From Inonotus obliquus (taxonomy: Eukaryota; Basidiomycota; Agaricomycetes; Hymenochaetales; Hymenochaetaceae), in the NCBI GenBank assembly GCA_032164295.1, contig JAJHTX010000013.1:806001-870000 (forward strand): a stretch of 64,000 bases of DNA, written 5' to 3'. Below the pieces are notes generated by a model. It saw only the letters and a program-made list of their open reading frames with translations. It was not told the origin of the DNA and made no database searches. The number at the start of each line of letters is the position of its first letter. Position 1 is the first letter of the stretch. Made by a program: the position numbers and the translations under genes. Shown here in pieces: positions 21,526 through 33,388 of this stretch.

Positions 21526-24487
21526 AACTTTAGATTGAATTACGCATAGCAATTGCGTTGGAGTTTTGCCTCAGGTGATGGCTGTTAGAGAGAAGGAAAC
21601 GGTGCTCATCGTTTCGCTGGTTGACCCGATGCGTTGACCACGCCTTTGCCTCGCGGGACGGTGTGGATCAGCACCCGAGGGTACATCCCCTAATTTGGAA
21701 ACTGTTCTCGGTTGTTTGTTCCGGACTTCGGATCAGCGGCATCCCTTTCGGTTTGATCCCGTCATGCTCGGTTCACCCTCACAAGAGATACTTGAAAAGT
21801 TAGGAGTGGCAACTCGTACTTTGTCAACAGACTTTAATCACTCGGTGTGAAAGACGGTTAGTTTCTACTGACTCGCCGACGAGAAATTGGAGGGTAAGAC
21901 AATGCCACCGTTTGAGTTCTTTCTTGAGGGCTCCTCGCATCGGAAATCTCCCCTTCCCATGACGCGACAAGCCCTACTCCCTCCCGTAGGCTCAAGGCTG
22001 GGGGTGCGACGACATTTCTCACCTCACCTCCTTCCTCCCTTCATGACGGTGTATCGTTCAAGTTGGTGGGTTACTCGATTCTCGAAGAGACACTTCTCCC
22101 TAACACGTTTTTGGTCAGAACATCTGATCCCAGTTGTTCTCAGGGGATAGCAAGTCATCCAAAGCCTATGGATGTAGGTAAGAAATATCACCCAGTGTAT
22201 AAGTCGCTATCGACGCCGCTCGCGAAAGGAAAACTGAGTATTGACTGCGTTGCGGACTGGCTCCGTGTACGGCTATCAACAGATATGCTCTCAAGCGCTC
22301 GATCGCTCTTGAGTCAACAGATAAGGCTATCGTCCCACGAACACGTCTTAGGCACGCTCAATGTCCGACACGTCTTTGCTACTTCCTCGGAAAACTCACG
22401 CTTTAACGACCTTTGCGATATTCACGATGGTTGGTGGATCATTCCAATTCATTCCCCTTACCCATGCACGCCGCGAGTTTCATGTCATGGAGGTTCCGTT
22501 TAGCGGTGGTTCTTGAGGCGAAGTATGGGCGCTGGCATCTAACCGATCTTGACATTCCAACTCTTACCATCACTCCCGGCAGTCATGGACGAAATGGGCG
22601 TGGTCGTTGGTGTTTGAGCTCCGATAACACCTCGTACTAGTGCCCAAAGAGTCAAGCGACGTAGTGACACCGACCATTTGACAAGAAGATTAAGTAAAAT
22701 ATATTCAATCCCAATGACACTTCCTCACCAAAGGGACAACCTTTTGCGCGCACGAGCATTCAGTCTACTGGACGCCTTGCCTGCGCGCAGATCCATCGTA
22801 CGTGTGAACCTCACTTCTATACCTTTATGGTAAAGCTGATCTACAGTGCCTTGTGAAGCGTGCGCCGCGCAATGACAACAAACTGTGCGCCATAATTGGA
22901 CTTCCCTTACTGCCTTACTGCACTATTGTCAACCCCCCCCCCCCCCCCCCGGCCCCCAAACGGCAGAGCTTCGCAAGGGGCGTTGAAGCTGCGAAATCGG
23001 TAGTTTCCTAGACCCACCGTAGAACCATAGTACGCCCTTTCCCTGAATTCTCGGAACACAACCTCATACACCGAGTCGACCGACGGATCGTGATCAGAAA
23101 CCCGACCCCATGGTTCACGCACTCATTACAACACGAAAAGACCGAGAGGGTAGCTTCCTTTCGAGCCCCGCTCTTGAGCCTCAACGCCACTCTTTAGTAG
23201 TAGTACCATTTTCGGCAAGAACCTGTCAAATATATGACGATCATAACCCTAATCGAGCAATGCGATCGGCTGCCCCCAGCTATGCCGTTCTGGGTACGTA
23301 TCGGGATTAGGAGATTACGGAGCCACTACAAAAAACGATCTCTCTCGAAAGAAAATCGAGGCGAAAAAAAGGCACTCTCCCCGTTGCCAAGGTCAAAGTG
23401 GAATTTTCTTGCCATAATTTACTTTAACTTTCTCCCCTTACTAATCTTCCACCTTACCTTTTGTGGTCCTTGAGGAAAAACGTAGCCAAAGCTCTCTCGG
23501 TACCGATCAAGCGTGATCGAGGTGTTGTTAAATCCCATTCCGTTGGTTCTCAAACACGAGGCCTAGGGGTGGCGTCCATCTGAAAAAACGCCCGCAACCC
23601 CATTTCGCAAGAAGGGTCTGGTAGAGGAGGCCTGAGGCTGCTCATTGCCCATCACGATTCGTACTTAAATGAGTCCGGAACTTGGAGTCGTCCGTATCGT
23701 CCAATCCGGTGTTTAATCAGAGAACCTGATCTCTTGAAGAATGGTTGGTATATAAAGACACTTTGATTCATAGAGATCTAAGCACCAACACAAGCGCCAG
23801 TGATCTTTGATCTAGCTTTTTGGGGACCGAGGGACCTTTTTAAAATTCTGTACTGTATCATGAAATCGAAATCGATGAAGATTGCCACTTGCTATCCTTT
23901 GCTATCCTTCACCATCCTTCACCCTCTCGACCGAGATGCGACCCATCCGTCGGGAAATCAGTTTTGCGGAAACCTTATATACCGGTCCTGACCGACTGGC
24001 GAATACAGAATACCGAAACCACCGTATTTTTTGCATTGATCCTTGCTTTTCTTGGCCGCGCCAACCCTGATGGATCTGCAGCCCACAGAAACCACAGAGC
24101 GGGTAGACTTTATTCTTGTACTTCGTCTGATGAGATCATACACAAATAAATCAAATAGATAGTCAATCTACATCAACAAACATGATTGCTGTGAAACACC
24201 GGATACAACGTAATGATACACGTAGGAGAAATAACCAAGGCCAGTGAATTTCAAAATGTCAATGGTTGGAGAGTTTAGCGCAATTTGAAAATACATAATA
24301 CTGATACAGCACAAACAATGATCGAATTTGCGGTCGAGAGCAATCGAGAGCTACCAATACAATAACTATGAAGGATAGCCTTGGCTGAGCGCTTAATTTT
24401 GTAAATAAATGAGGAAAAATACTGCTTTATAACCAAAGGGGTTAAAGTGACGAGCGCTAATCGTGACAATGCGCCGTTTTTCATCTT
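21526..24487. other. Gene-poor stretch of about 3 kb
   Basis: No convincing coding exons on either strand; ORFs such as 21887-22150, 22063-22503 and 22907-23122 (minus) have no domain signal. It contains an 18-base C run (22933-22950). A TATATAAAG sequence near 23750 could be a promoter, but nothing recognisable follows it. Near 23889-23925 are short CTATCCTT/CCATCCTT tandem motifs. Confidence 0.45.
22933..22950. repeat. Poly-C run (18 nt)
   Basis: Uninterrupted C homopolymer followed by GG and five more Cs. Its length may be unreliable in short-read assemblies. Confidence 0.95.
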
Positions 24488-27400
24488 CTAGGGGACATTT
24501 AGCGCATTTCCGCTTGTGATACTGTTCAGCGCCTCAGTGACTTTGCGTGCCTCAATGTCTAGGATAGGAATCATTAGCTCAAGTGTAATTCATCAGAAGG
24601 TTAGAGACTCACTTCCAATGGGAAAGACAGCCCCAAGGCGGTTTAGACTGGCCTCCAAAGTGTGAACATCGGAGAGCAGGCTGGCCTTGGCAGAGGCCTG
24701 AGGAATGGGCCAGACACGCCTGAGTTCACGGAGCAAGACCTCACTCGCATAACCCCAGCACGGCTACAAGCAAAAAGAATAGAATCGCCATTCATGAGTA
24801 TAATCAATAAGATTCATAGACGCGGAAAGCCGTAAAATGCTTACAGCAATGATAGGTTCCAGGAACGAGAAGTCATTAGGTGCAATACAACTTGCAATGC
24901 GTGCAGTTTCACGCGCCGAAAACAGGCACTGATCTACCGCCGCACAGGCCATACCCACGGACCTTCCCGTCGAATGATCGGCTTTGCTCGGTTCCGTGAT
25001 CGAGAAGACGCGCTCATACCCAAGCAGGACATTAGAGATAGTCTGTGCTGACGCCTCTGGCGAGTCTTTTGAGTAAGAGAATAGTGTCGACGGATTGTCG
25101 CAATACCCTTCCTTGTACGCTTTGTCCGCAAACCTAGAATACAGTCGAATGATGGCAGCATGTACGAGCGTGTGAATCGTGTACGGCGACGACTTCGAGA
25201 AGGATGGTTGGCTGAAACCACGTTTCGAGAGCTGAGGTAGTGTCTTGATGAACATGGATATTGACCTTTGAATGGTCGCAAAAGACGCGTCGTATGTAGG
25301 TTTAGGGTCATCTAAGATAAATTCAGTGTGTAAATGATGCTCAAGGAGAGAATATACCTACAGGGATCATACAGAGATGAGATGCGTGAGGCGGCCTCAA
25401 ACAATGCTGTACTCTTTGCGCGAAGCTGGAGGATAGAACTAGTAGGGTTGGCCTCCACCCCATTGAGAAAATCCTCTATCGTATGGGTGGAGCGAAGACA
25501 CGGTGGGGTCGTGTCGTCTTCCGCTTCCTCAAGCTAGGAGTCAGTCAGATGTCGATGGTCAGATGATATAATTCAACGTTGCAACTTACAATTAAAAGGC
25601 CCCAATCCTGCGGCCAGGGTGTGGAGATTGCTGTCCTCGGATCTTTCTCCTTCAGTATTTCAGCTGGATCTGAAGCACCACCTGCGACTACACCCAACCG
25701 AGAACTTGATGCTGGTAACCGTCCGGCAGCGCTCCATGCACGGTCAAGTACGAAGAGGTTCCAGAATACATGATGTCGCTCGAGCGCAGTGTTTACATTG
25801 GCTGGAAAGGGCAGCAAATCGGAACTCGTTGAGCGTGATGACATGTCAAGCGCAGCCTTCCGAGAGTCAAACAATACTCCAGCGCTATTGGAAGGCAAGT
25901 CCCTTAAAAGGCGGGGATCGGGAGTGTGGTGTAGCCCTGCACACAGCGCAAGACGACATGCCGTATTTGCGTGGTAAGCGCCCTCAATGTTGCGGCCTTC
26001 AGAGAAGAAGTACGTCGCGAGTATCGTACTGATGTTTATAGCCATTATAACATTATACCGATCGTCGCGTGAAGGGTCGTATATAGCTGCTCGCTCAATA
26101 GATTTCCAGTCTGGCGAAACAGCGAGAGGCGAACTGAGTAATGGTGGAAGCGTAGCAAGTGTGTCATGTAGGAACTGGTTTTTCCGAGCTCTGATGGACT
26201 GGACAGGGGAGAACTGCGCACCCCAGAGTAAAATACAGTTCATGGCGCACGATAATGAGGATGTAATGTCGGAGATGGTGAAGGAAAGTATGTCGATAAT
26301 CCTGGAGGACAAAAGCGGGCTACCTCCTTGTAATGAATGGGCGACGAAATGATCGATTCTTTGAAGCGAAGAAAGAACAAGGGTAAACAGCATATATTAA
26401 ACCAAATAACGTAATGCTCACAGGTGCTCCAACATTGCTGGTGAGATTTCGCCGTCATCCTCAATATCGACTGTTTAATAGCCGGTGTTAGATCGGGGGA
26501 AACAGGGCTGTAGCGCAAAATGGTGACGCACGGACTAGCTCAGGTGAAAGCTGATTCTAAGATTCATAACGTCTGGCATTAGTAAACTTCGTTTTCTGTT
26601 GATATTTGAATGACGAGACTAAACGTACATGCATTCCCGACACAGGAACACCAATCTCCTGCTGAGACGGATCGTCGTATTGGATGTTAATAACCGGATC
26701 ATGCGTGACTTGCTGGTAACCATACGTGAACGCGTATTTTGGATGAAACGATAGCTCGGGATGTGAAAATTCGCTAGTCGAGGGCGTCGAGCGGCCCGAG
26801 TGTGTACTGGAATGAGAGCTGAAGGATGTGCTGGTGATATCAAAACGGCGGGTACTGGGAGTATGAACACTGCTGGTTAGACGCGTCGAGCTGGGTGCGG
26901 AATGATCACCAAATTTGAGATTATGGGCGCTGTGCTGGTTCACAACTAAACCAGAAATGCTTTGCTCATAAGGCCCATCGCCCGTTACCCTGGACTGAGT
27001 ATGCACGCGGTCGGGAGCAGAGTTGCTCCGCGCGAGGTTCGCCTTGGATGTCTCCGCGCTGAAAGCTGAGCCACTGAGTCCCCGATCGGAAGGCGGCACC
27101 TTTCGGTTCTGCGCTCGCCTCGATGCTTGAAGATCGCGGTAGCGCTTTTCGAGCATTGCCAAACGCTCGTAAAGTAATTGTGTGTTGGTTTTAGTGATTC
27201 CATCATCGTACTCGCACTCATTGGCTCGCTCCGCTCGAACGCACTGGAAGCACGCGGGCTTGACGCCATCGCATCTCTAAGAAAATCAATTTAGAACGCA
27301 TGTATCATGAATAGACTGAGAATGGTGTCTGGGATTCTAGGATTCTAAGGGGTGGGTAGATGGAAAGGATCGCTCACCATCTTCCGGCGCCTGATTGAGG

Positions 27401-27540
27401 TCGGAGCTAAATCAGAGCCGTTTCGAAGAATGCGAATGCGAAGCTACGTACCGACAATGTAGACACGCTTTGCTCCTACTTTTCACCCTACGATTCGACG
27501 AGCCTTGCTCGAACTGTGAGAACTCGGCGACAAGCTCCAT
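24488..27540 (-). CDS. Zn2Cys6 fungal transcription factor
   Basis: Ten exons on the minus strand (27452-27540, 27378-27390, 26629-27276, 26532-26556, 26422-26470, 25590-26358, 25362-25533, 24845-25311, 24613-24763, 24488-24558) total 2454 nt and give 817 aa, with every junction in phase. The N-terminus carries the binuclear zinc cluster ACLHCRRRKM then RCDGVKPACFQCVR..NECEY (residues about 24-60): six Cys in C-x2-C-x6-C...C-x2-C-x-C spacing. It is followed by a heptad-like LLYERLAMLEKRYRDL coiled coil, as in Gal4-type dimerisation. The middle region (EISPAMLEHLIDHFVAHS..., NCILLWGA, FFSEGRNIEGAYHANTACRLALCAGLHH) matches the fungal-specific transcription factor domain. A 13-nt microexon (27378-27390) falls inside the zinc cluster. 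The target genes are unknown. Confidence 0.9.
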
Positions 27541-30500
27541 GCCTCACTAAGCAATGCCGATGCCCGTTAATGCGTGAAGATGCTGTATAAATAGGTTACT
27601 CACATCGTCTGAGTGTCCGTATTGTACGAGATACACCAAGACGGGGGTATGTCTCGCAAAGTTTATGTAGGCAGAGGGGGGCGAGGTGGGTGCGTTAGAG
27701 GAACCCGGAATAGAGGCATGGTGTCGGCGGAGGGGAGAGGTTTATAAATCTGGTCAGGTTGGTCGTTACTTGAGATTAGATTAGCTTCGATGGGCGATCT
27801 CGGGTTTCAGCTATTAAGGGTCGCGCTTCCTAGCATTATGTAATATTACCTTTCTAGTCCACTTACCACTCTCACTTCTTTCTGATCGCACATACTAAAA
27901 ATAATGTACGTCGTTCAAGGCTCGGTGTCTTCATAACTCTTTTTAGCCAATCTTCTACAAATCAAAGTTGGCACGATTACCGGAGTCTGACATGCCGCAA
28001 GTCTACCGATCTGGTCTGAAGAAGACAAACCAATCCTGCAGAGAAAATTGACTGAAAAAACGATATGTTTTACGTATCGAATGAGTACCAGCGGAGGCCG
28101 GGTAATATGTGTTGTATATATCTCGCAGTTTAAATCGGCTTTTATTTTATCCTGTCGAGGAAGATATTCTGAGTTTGAACCTGTTTTGGCGCAACATCGT
28201 CTAACATCGTCAGCGGCTGTGTATCCAGGACCACGTGTGCCACGTGTTTGATCTACACGAGCACCCTAACTAGGCAGTGGCGAGGCGCGGTTTTCCAGGC
28301 TCCCCCGTCCAAGACCGTCTTGCTTGAAGGCCGCTCTGCGACTTGATCACCTACCCTGATCTCTGATGCGCCTCGTCACAGTCCATTTCACTCATTATTA
28401 TGTGCGTTTTATTGTCATTGTTCTACCTCTTGGCCTGCGCGCCGGGTTTCTACGCGCATTCCGGAGCATTTGTGAACATCCGTTCTCGTCGCAGTGAATT
28501 AACGTACTACGCGACTGGGGACTTCCCTCTACCCCGCAACGTAATTGTAAAGTTGCCTAAGTAAACTTCTCCGTTCCGGTCAGTGATCCGAGATTAGGTT
28601 GCAGCAATGCAGAGCTTCCGCGTGTATCCATGCCAAGTTATCACCGCGCCTCATTGTCCTGGACTGGATTGACTGGATTGCGCTTTCTCCGGTGCACAGG
28701 ATCTTTGGAAATCACGCCAATCAGGGACATCGCTTAACTTACGCGAAGAAACAAAGGAATCCAAAAGTAGCAGCTCTCAGGTATGGTCTGGTTTGATCCA
28801 ACATGACTTCTGCTGATATATTTACGGAGGACGTAGCTGTGTTTGGGAACCCTGATTCTGCTTGGGTCAATTCTTACCGGTCTGGCGGGAACACGAGTCG
28901 CATGCGATCCAATTATTTTTCATACCAGACTCATCCCTCATTGAATTTGCTTCGTTTCACTAGGCATTCCATACTTCGTCCGTTGCCCCAGATCGCAATG
29001 ATGGTATTCCATGTTCAGAAGACAAAAGATTGGACTGATGATTTGACTAGCCTCTTCCGTCCAACGCGATGTTCCGCTTCAGTCAGACTAAATCTTCTCG
29101 TGCAATGCTGCATTCTACAGTATCCGGAGTCAGGTGGCGCCTCAAGCCCTTCGTCTCTTTACATTCCCGTTGGATGTCAGCTATGATAGACTAACAAATT
29201 CTCGGCTTCCTGAGAACTCCTTTTCTGCCCTCTCTTGGATAGCGAATTAACAAGAAATTGTTACTCAGGCTATCGTCTAGCTGGGGCACCCCCTGGTTAC
29301 CAGCCGTTGGGAGCATCAACTCTCTTTCGTCGCGAAGTGAGTGGTTCGCAGACGGTAACCTATCTCTACTTAAATATCTGCTCAACACCTTCCTTTAACC
29401 CCGAGGAACGCTCGTAGTATGTAAAAGGAGCGACTCGAGCGAGGCATCTCTTGTCGCCACTTCCCACATCCGATTTCCACTTGATAACGGAGAAGTATCG
29501 GACAGGGACGGCGCGAATTTATTAATCTGAGGAATAATCAACGTAGCGATTATTCAATTTCATGCTAGGCGGAAGGACCAAGGCGGCTAGTACAGTAGGG
29601 ACTTTGACGCCAGCTTGTTTGGGTTTGTTGTAGCCCAAGAGCCAACAGGACTCCCCTCCCCCTTCCCTCCCCCTTTGCATCCCCTTTACAGTAGCACCTG
29701 GTGCAGAGCCCCTCACCTCCTCCTAACGTCAACTTAGGCGAATACTTCCTACCAGTCCGAGTAACCTACAGATACGGCCGATAACGGGCATCAGCTGAAT
29801 CGTTCGTTTCACTGGGCGCCTAACGAAAGTCCTACTGGTGAGCCTCTCTAGCCCGCTCGCAGGGTGAATGTCCGTGTCCGTTGTGCTAGAAGTCTACTGC
29901 TCTTTCCCCTTACAGGCGATCACACCCTGTGGAGGAGGGGGGAGAAGTTAGAGGAAAGGTGAAGATGCTTCAGACGGCCGTGAGTAATCCCTCCCTCACA
30001 CGCATATCGGTGGATATAATCTGCGACTCTTTTACATACCGCTTTCCAGCTCATCTATCCAGATAAACGGGCGCCATGATAACGACGGACCATTAGTTAG
30101 ACATTTGAAATAATTTTACATTGTGGGTGCTCTCAATGGCCGGCCTGAGCCGAGCCCTCTTCCTCCATTGCAACCCGCCCCGAAATTCGCCCCGCATCAT
30201 GGTCGATCGAGACCGTCACTCTTGAAGTCGCGCTAAAGAAGGACACCGCAGTGGCACATCACCGCGAGCGATTGACACACGTTGCCTACCCTTGCGGTGG
30301 TTCACCTGCGTCTTCCTTACGTTTCCCGTACAGTGTTCTAGCTCCGTCTTTAGGACATCGCTTGAGTCACTCTCATGGTTATACTGAGTCCTGTATTTGT
30401 GAAGTAAAGCGGCCCACTCAATGCAATATGTATGTACATAATATCGAAAGATCAGATGAAACCACAACAGTGACAGGCTTGAACGATGCAACCGATTAAT

Positions 30501-31494
30501 TGAACCATGGCCACGTTTATGCACTGTGCTTCTCTCGGACCTATTTTGTACGTTACAAATTGGTGTAATTCGTATTTCGGATACTTGAGACTCTCAGTTA
30601 CAGTTTACTAGATTATTCTAAGGCGATTCATCACAGGCACTATGAACCTTGTATGATGAGCTGTACACACTATTGCTAGCGCGAGTCTCTCTTGGTGGCG
30701 AAACTCGGAGGGATCCCATACTTCTCGTGGGCCGAGCTTTTCGGAAGACCCTTCTTTCCCATGTAACTCAAGGACTAATGGAGGTTTCTAGAAGTCTATA
30801 CGCGGTCTCACGTCTCTTACGCGGACTTTCTCATCTCCGTCTTCAGAGGCCCCCCGTCCCCATCTCCGTTTGGCAAAGGACTACCTAACGTAGGTTTTGA
30901 TAACGGGCCCAATCATGGAGGTGTTCATGTGTGCGAACCGGAACAAGTCACAGTATCGTAAGAAGGCATTGATAGGGATATGCCTGCAATAACACAAGAA
31001 CGGAATCCGTTCTATTCTCCATTGAGTGCTGCCAGTGAAATTCACGGGACTGCGGATCCTTGGTGGTCCATAGGTGCAACTTGAATTTACCGTCGAACGG
31101 TCCCCATCTCTAATTTTGATTTGCCTAAAGTGCGAGTTGGATCGGTTCCGCGTGGCGATTACATATACCGTGAAGGAAGCATTGGCCGCTTTGCTTAGAC
31201 TGCACAAACGCTGTGAACCATAGTCGATTCGACAAAGCTGACATAGATACTGTCACCTCTATTTAAACATGCTCGGTGGTCGATGCACATTCCTCGCGAC
31301 TGGTCTACCGGAGAAGAACGTGATTGTACGAGACATGTATATGTGATACCTAGATCCGACCGACAGTTGAAACCCACCTCTCTCAGGCGCATTTCCGAGA
31401 GGCCAAGTCCCGCAAAGGCTTCCCTCTCGCAATCCGGACGAACCAGAGGCAGCAACGAGCACGTGACAGTATTTTTCCTTCTCTGGCACAGCGC
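27541..31494. other. Gene-poor stretch of about 4 kb
   Basis: Upstream region of the transcription factor and flank of the composite transposon. Only short, motif-free ORFs were seen (the longest is 28803-29186, 127 aa). No repeat shared with the rest of the window was noticed. It may contain old, decayed transposon DNA, but nothing identifiable. Confidence 0.4.
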
Positions 31495-31790
31495 GCAAAA
31501 TAGGATATCAGCGGGGATTGTATTTAAAGTATTTTTTGAGCGTTTATTTTAAGTATCAATAAGCATACCGACTGAGCCGATATTTAAAATATTTTTCACA
31601 TGATGAAGTTTTAAATATCGATAAGGATATCGGTCTAAGGTTATTTTAAATATCGGTTGGATTATAATATGTAAATCGATATTTTAAACATCGCTTTACT
31701 GATATTTTTAATATAGGTCAAGATATCTAATTTGCCGAAATTTCATATATAGAAGAGAATATCGTCAAAGTCAATATTCTAAATTTCATT
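31495..31790. repeat. Left subterminal AT-rich repeat block
   Basis: Several diverged copies of an AT-rich palindromic core (ATTTTAAATATCG and variants such as ATTTAAAATAT), spaced 30-60 bp apart. The same motif array occurs in inverse orientation at 37370-37627. Arrays like this at transposon ends commonly serve as transposase-binding sites; that role is inferred here. Confidence 0.7.
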
Positions 31791-31799
31791 CGAAGGGAT

Positions 31800-31962
31800 A
31801 TTGAGCAGGCGACCAGTGGGCAATGGGTGGGCGATGAGAGGGCGATGGGCAGGCGACAGGCGGGCGACGGGAGGGCGATGGGAGGGTGACAGGAGGGCGA
31901 TGAACGGGCGATGGGCAGGCAACTGGCGGGCGATGAGAGGGCGACGGGCGGGCGACGAGCAG
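31800..31962. repeat. Minisatellite, unit about 10 bp (left arm)
   Basis: Tandem GGGCGATGGG / CAGGCGACAG / GCGGGCGACG-type units, about 16 copies with variation. The reverse-complement array is in the right arm at 37180-37310. Confidence 0.85.
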
Positions 31963-32209
31963 AGACATCTTCACCACCACGCTGTTCATTCCATTTCGTA
32001 GGTCCCCCCAGGAAGGGCTGCATTCCGATTGCTCATGGCAAACTCCCATCTAACGAGATAGATTGCCCTTCTTTCCAGAAATGATCAAAGCACCATACAC
32101 AATAATTCTCTTCTGACTCCACAAAGAGTTTACCCTCGATCCAGACTTCCTGTATGTTCGGAAGAACGGCCAGCCATCCAACTTTGCAGCTCTTGTTGAT
32201 ACGTTCCAA

Positions 32210-33205
32210 TGCCATGAGTCTCTCGAGCCCGCATAGCGAGTCTATCGATTGCGCACAAGATTAAGGACGAGTGTCTGTCCCAACTTGGTATAAATACCCA
32301 GGACAGAGTCAATCATGTCGGGCTCATAGTAAATCTGTTGGGGTTCCTAGCTGTGACGTACAAGTGTGAGCGATGCGAGGGCAATAGCCAAAGGTGAGAA
32401 TTTGACGAAGTCATGATAGAAAAAGGTAACTTCCATGAGAAATCTTGCGACATGCTGAACCTTTGTATTCTTCAAACGAGCCACAGCAATAGAATCGAGG
32501 CAAGCTTCTGCGATTGGATGAACCAACATCCACTGAATAGTAGCAAGAACGTGTCCTTCCATCTAGATGAAGGTGGATTCGTCATAGGTATCACAGCAGA
32601 TCCCAACCAGGTCGGTTAGAGTTGGCACGCATTTTTTTGTGTCCTCGAGTTTCGCTGCTATCCACAACACCGCGCAACCAACTAATCGGAAATGCTTCAT
32701 GTACACGATGCGATGCGAGACCTATTGGTCGACGATGTTCATGGTAAGGTAAAGAGTCTCAGGACGTAGTCGGAAAGTAAAGTAAATCTCGATAAGAAAG
32801 TCGACGAGACAAGGCCGCACGGTCCATTTGATTTCTGGTTGCTGATCCATGGCTGAAGTAGAGCCCATTGTATAGTCCTTATGCATTGACACTCGACACT
32901 TAGAACGGGAGCCACTCACGTAAATAAGTCACTTTTCAACGACTGACCTCCATTTCTCGCATATAACAGCATAACTCTTTGCGGTGTTCTTCCTCAACGT
33001 AAATGTCTTCTCTCCTGAAGGCAGCTAGTTGAGCCTCACGGTGTCGTATCCGCTGCAGCTCGGCTTTCAAGATAGCCAGAGTCTTGCGAGAAGGGGCTGG
33101 AGAGTCCTTGCAGCGGGATTTCTTAACACTGTTCGTGGTGAGGAGATGGTCATTTCTTGGAATAGAATTGGTTCCTAGCAGGGCAAGTGGAGATAGAAGA
33201 TACAT
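32210..33205 (-). pseudogene. Captured cyclin gene fragment, broken
   Basis: Read on the minus strand: an N-terminal segment ends EHRKELCCYMREME. The cyclin box follows (DQQPEIKWTVRPCLVDFLI..., LRPETLYLTMNIVD, VYMKHFRLVGCAVLWIAAK, YDEST, MEGHVLATIQWMLVHP), then VARFLMEVTFFYHDF and a C-terminal cyclin-fold piece. These are the hallmark helices of an A/B-type cyclin (MRPxLVDFL, LRPETL, LVGCAALxIAAK). In-frame TAG stops at 32722-32724 and 32563-32565, and later breaks, make it non-functional. Its position inside the TIR element, next to pieces of unrelated genes, argues for capture of a genomic fragment rather than a resident cyclin gene. The intact source gene is not in this window. Confidence 0.8.
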
Positions 33206-33388
33206 CCTTCATGCTGAGAGAGGATGGTTTCAAAACTGCGGAAAATGAGAAATGAAATGACTCCGCGATGGATAATAGCGTGCCAGACTTGTCCTTGCCG
33301 GGGCCCAAATCAATATAACTAAGGGGACGCAAAAGATTATCCAGTCGGACGTCGAGAGTACCGACAATGTTGAGTGCTAAATGTGCGA
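33206..33388 (-). pseudogene. Captured unrecognised gene, 3' piece
   Basis: Minus-strand frame reading LNIVGTLDVRLDNLLRPLSYIDL then GKDKSGTLLSIAESFHFSFSAVLKP. It appears to continue the fragment at 36344-36567, whose frame ends HHLFYLLMRSEAL, with the nested insertion between. I do not recognise the family with certainty; the run resembles a conserved hypothetical protein of Agaricomycetes. It abuts the cyclin fragment on the same strand. Confidence 0.5.

Noticed and set aside
28803..29186. 127-aa ORF in the gene-poor stretch
   Set aside because: No domain, no compositional bias of coding sequence and no splice or promoter context.
31727..32049. Pro/Ser-rich ORFs on the minus strand
   Set aside because: They are translations of the 10-bp-unit minisatellite and carry no gene signal.
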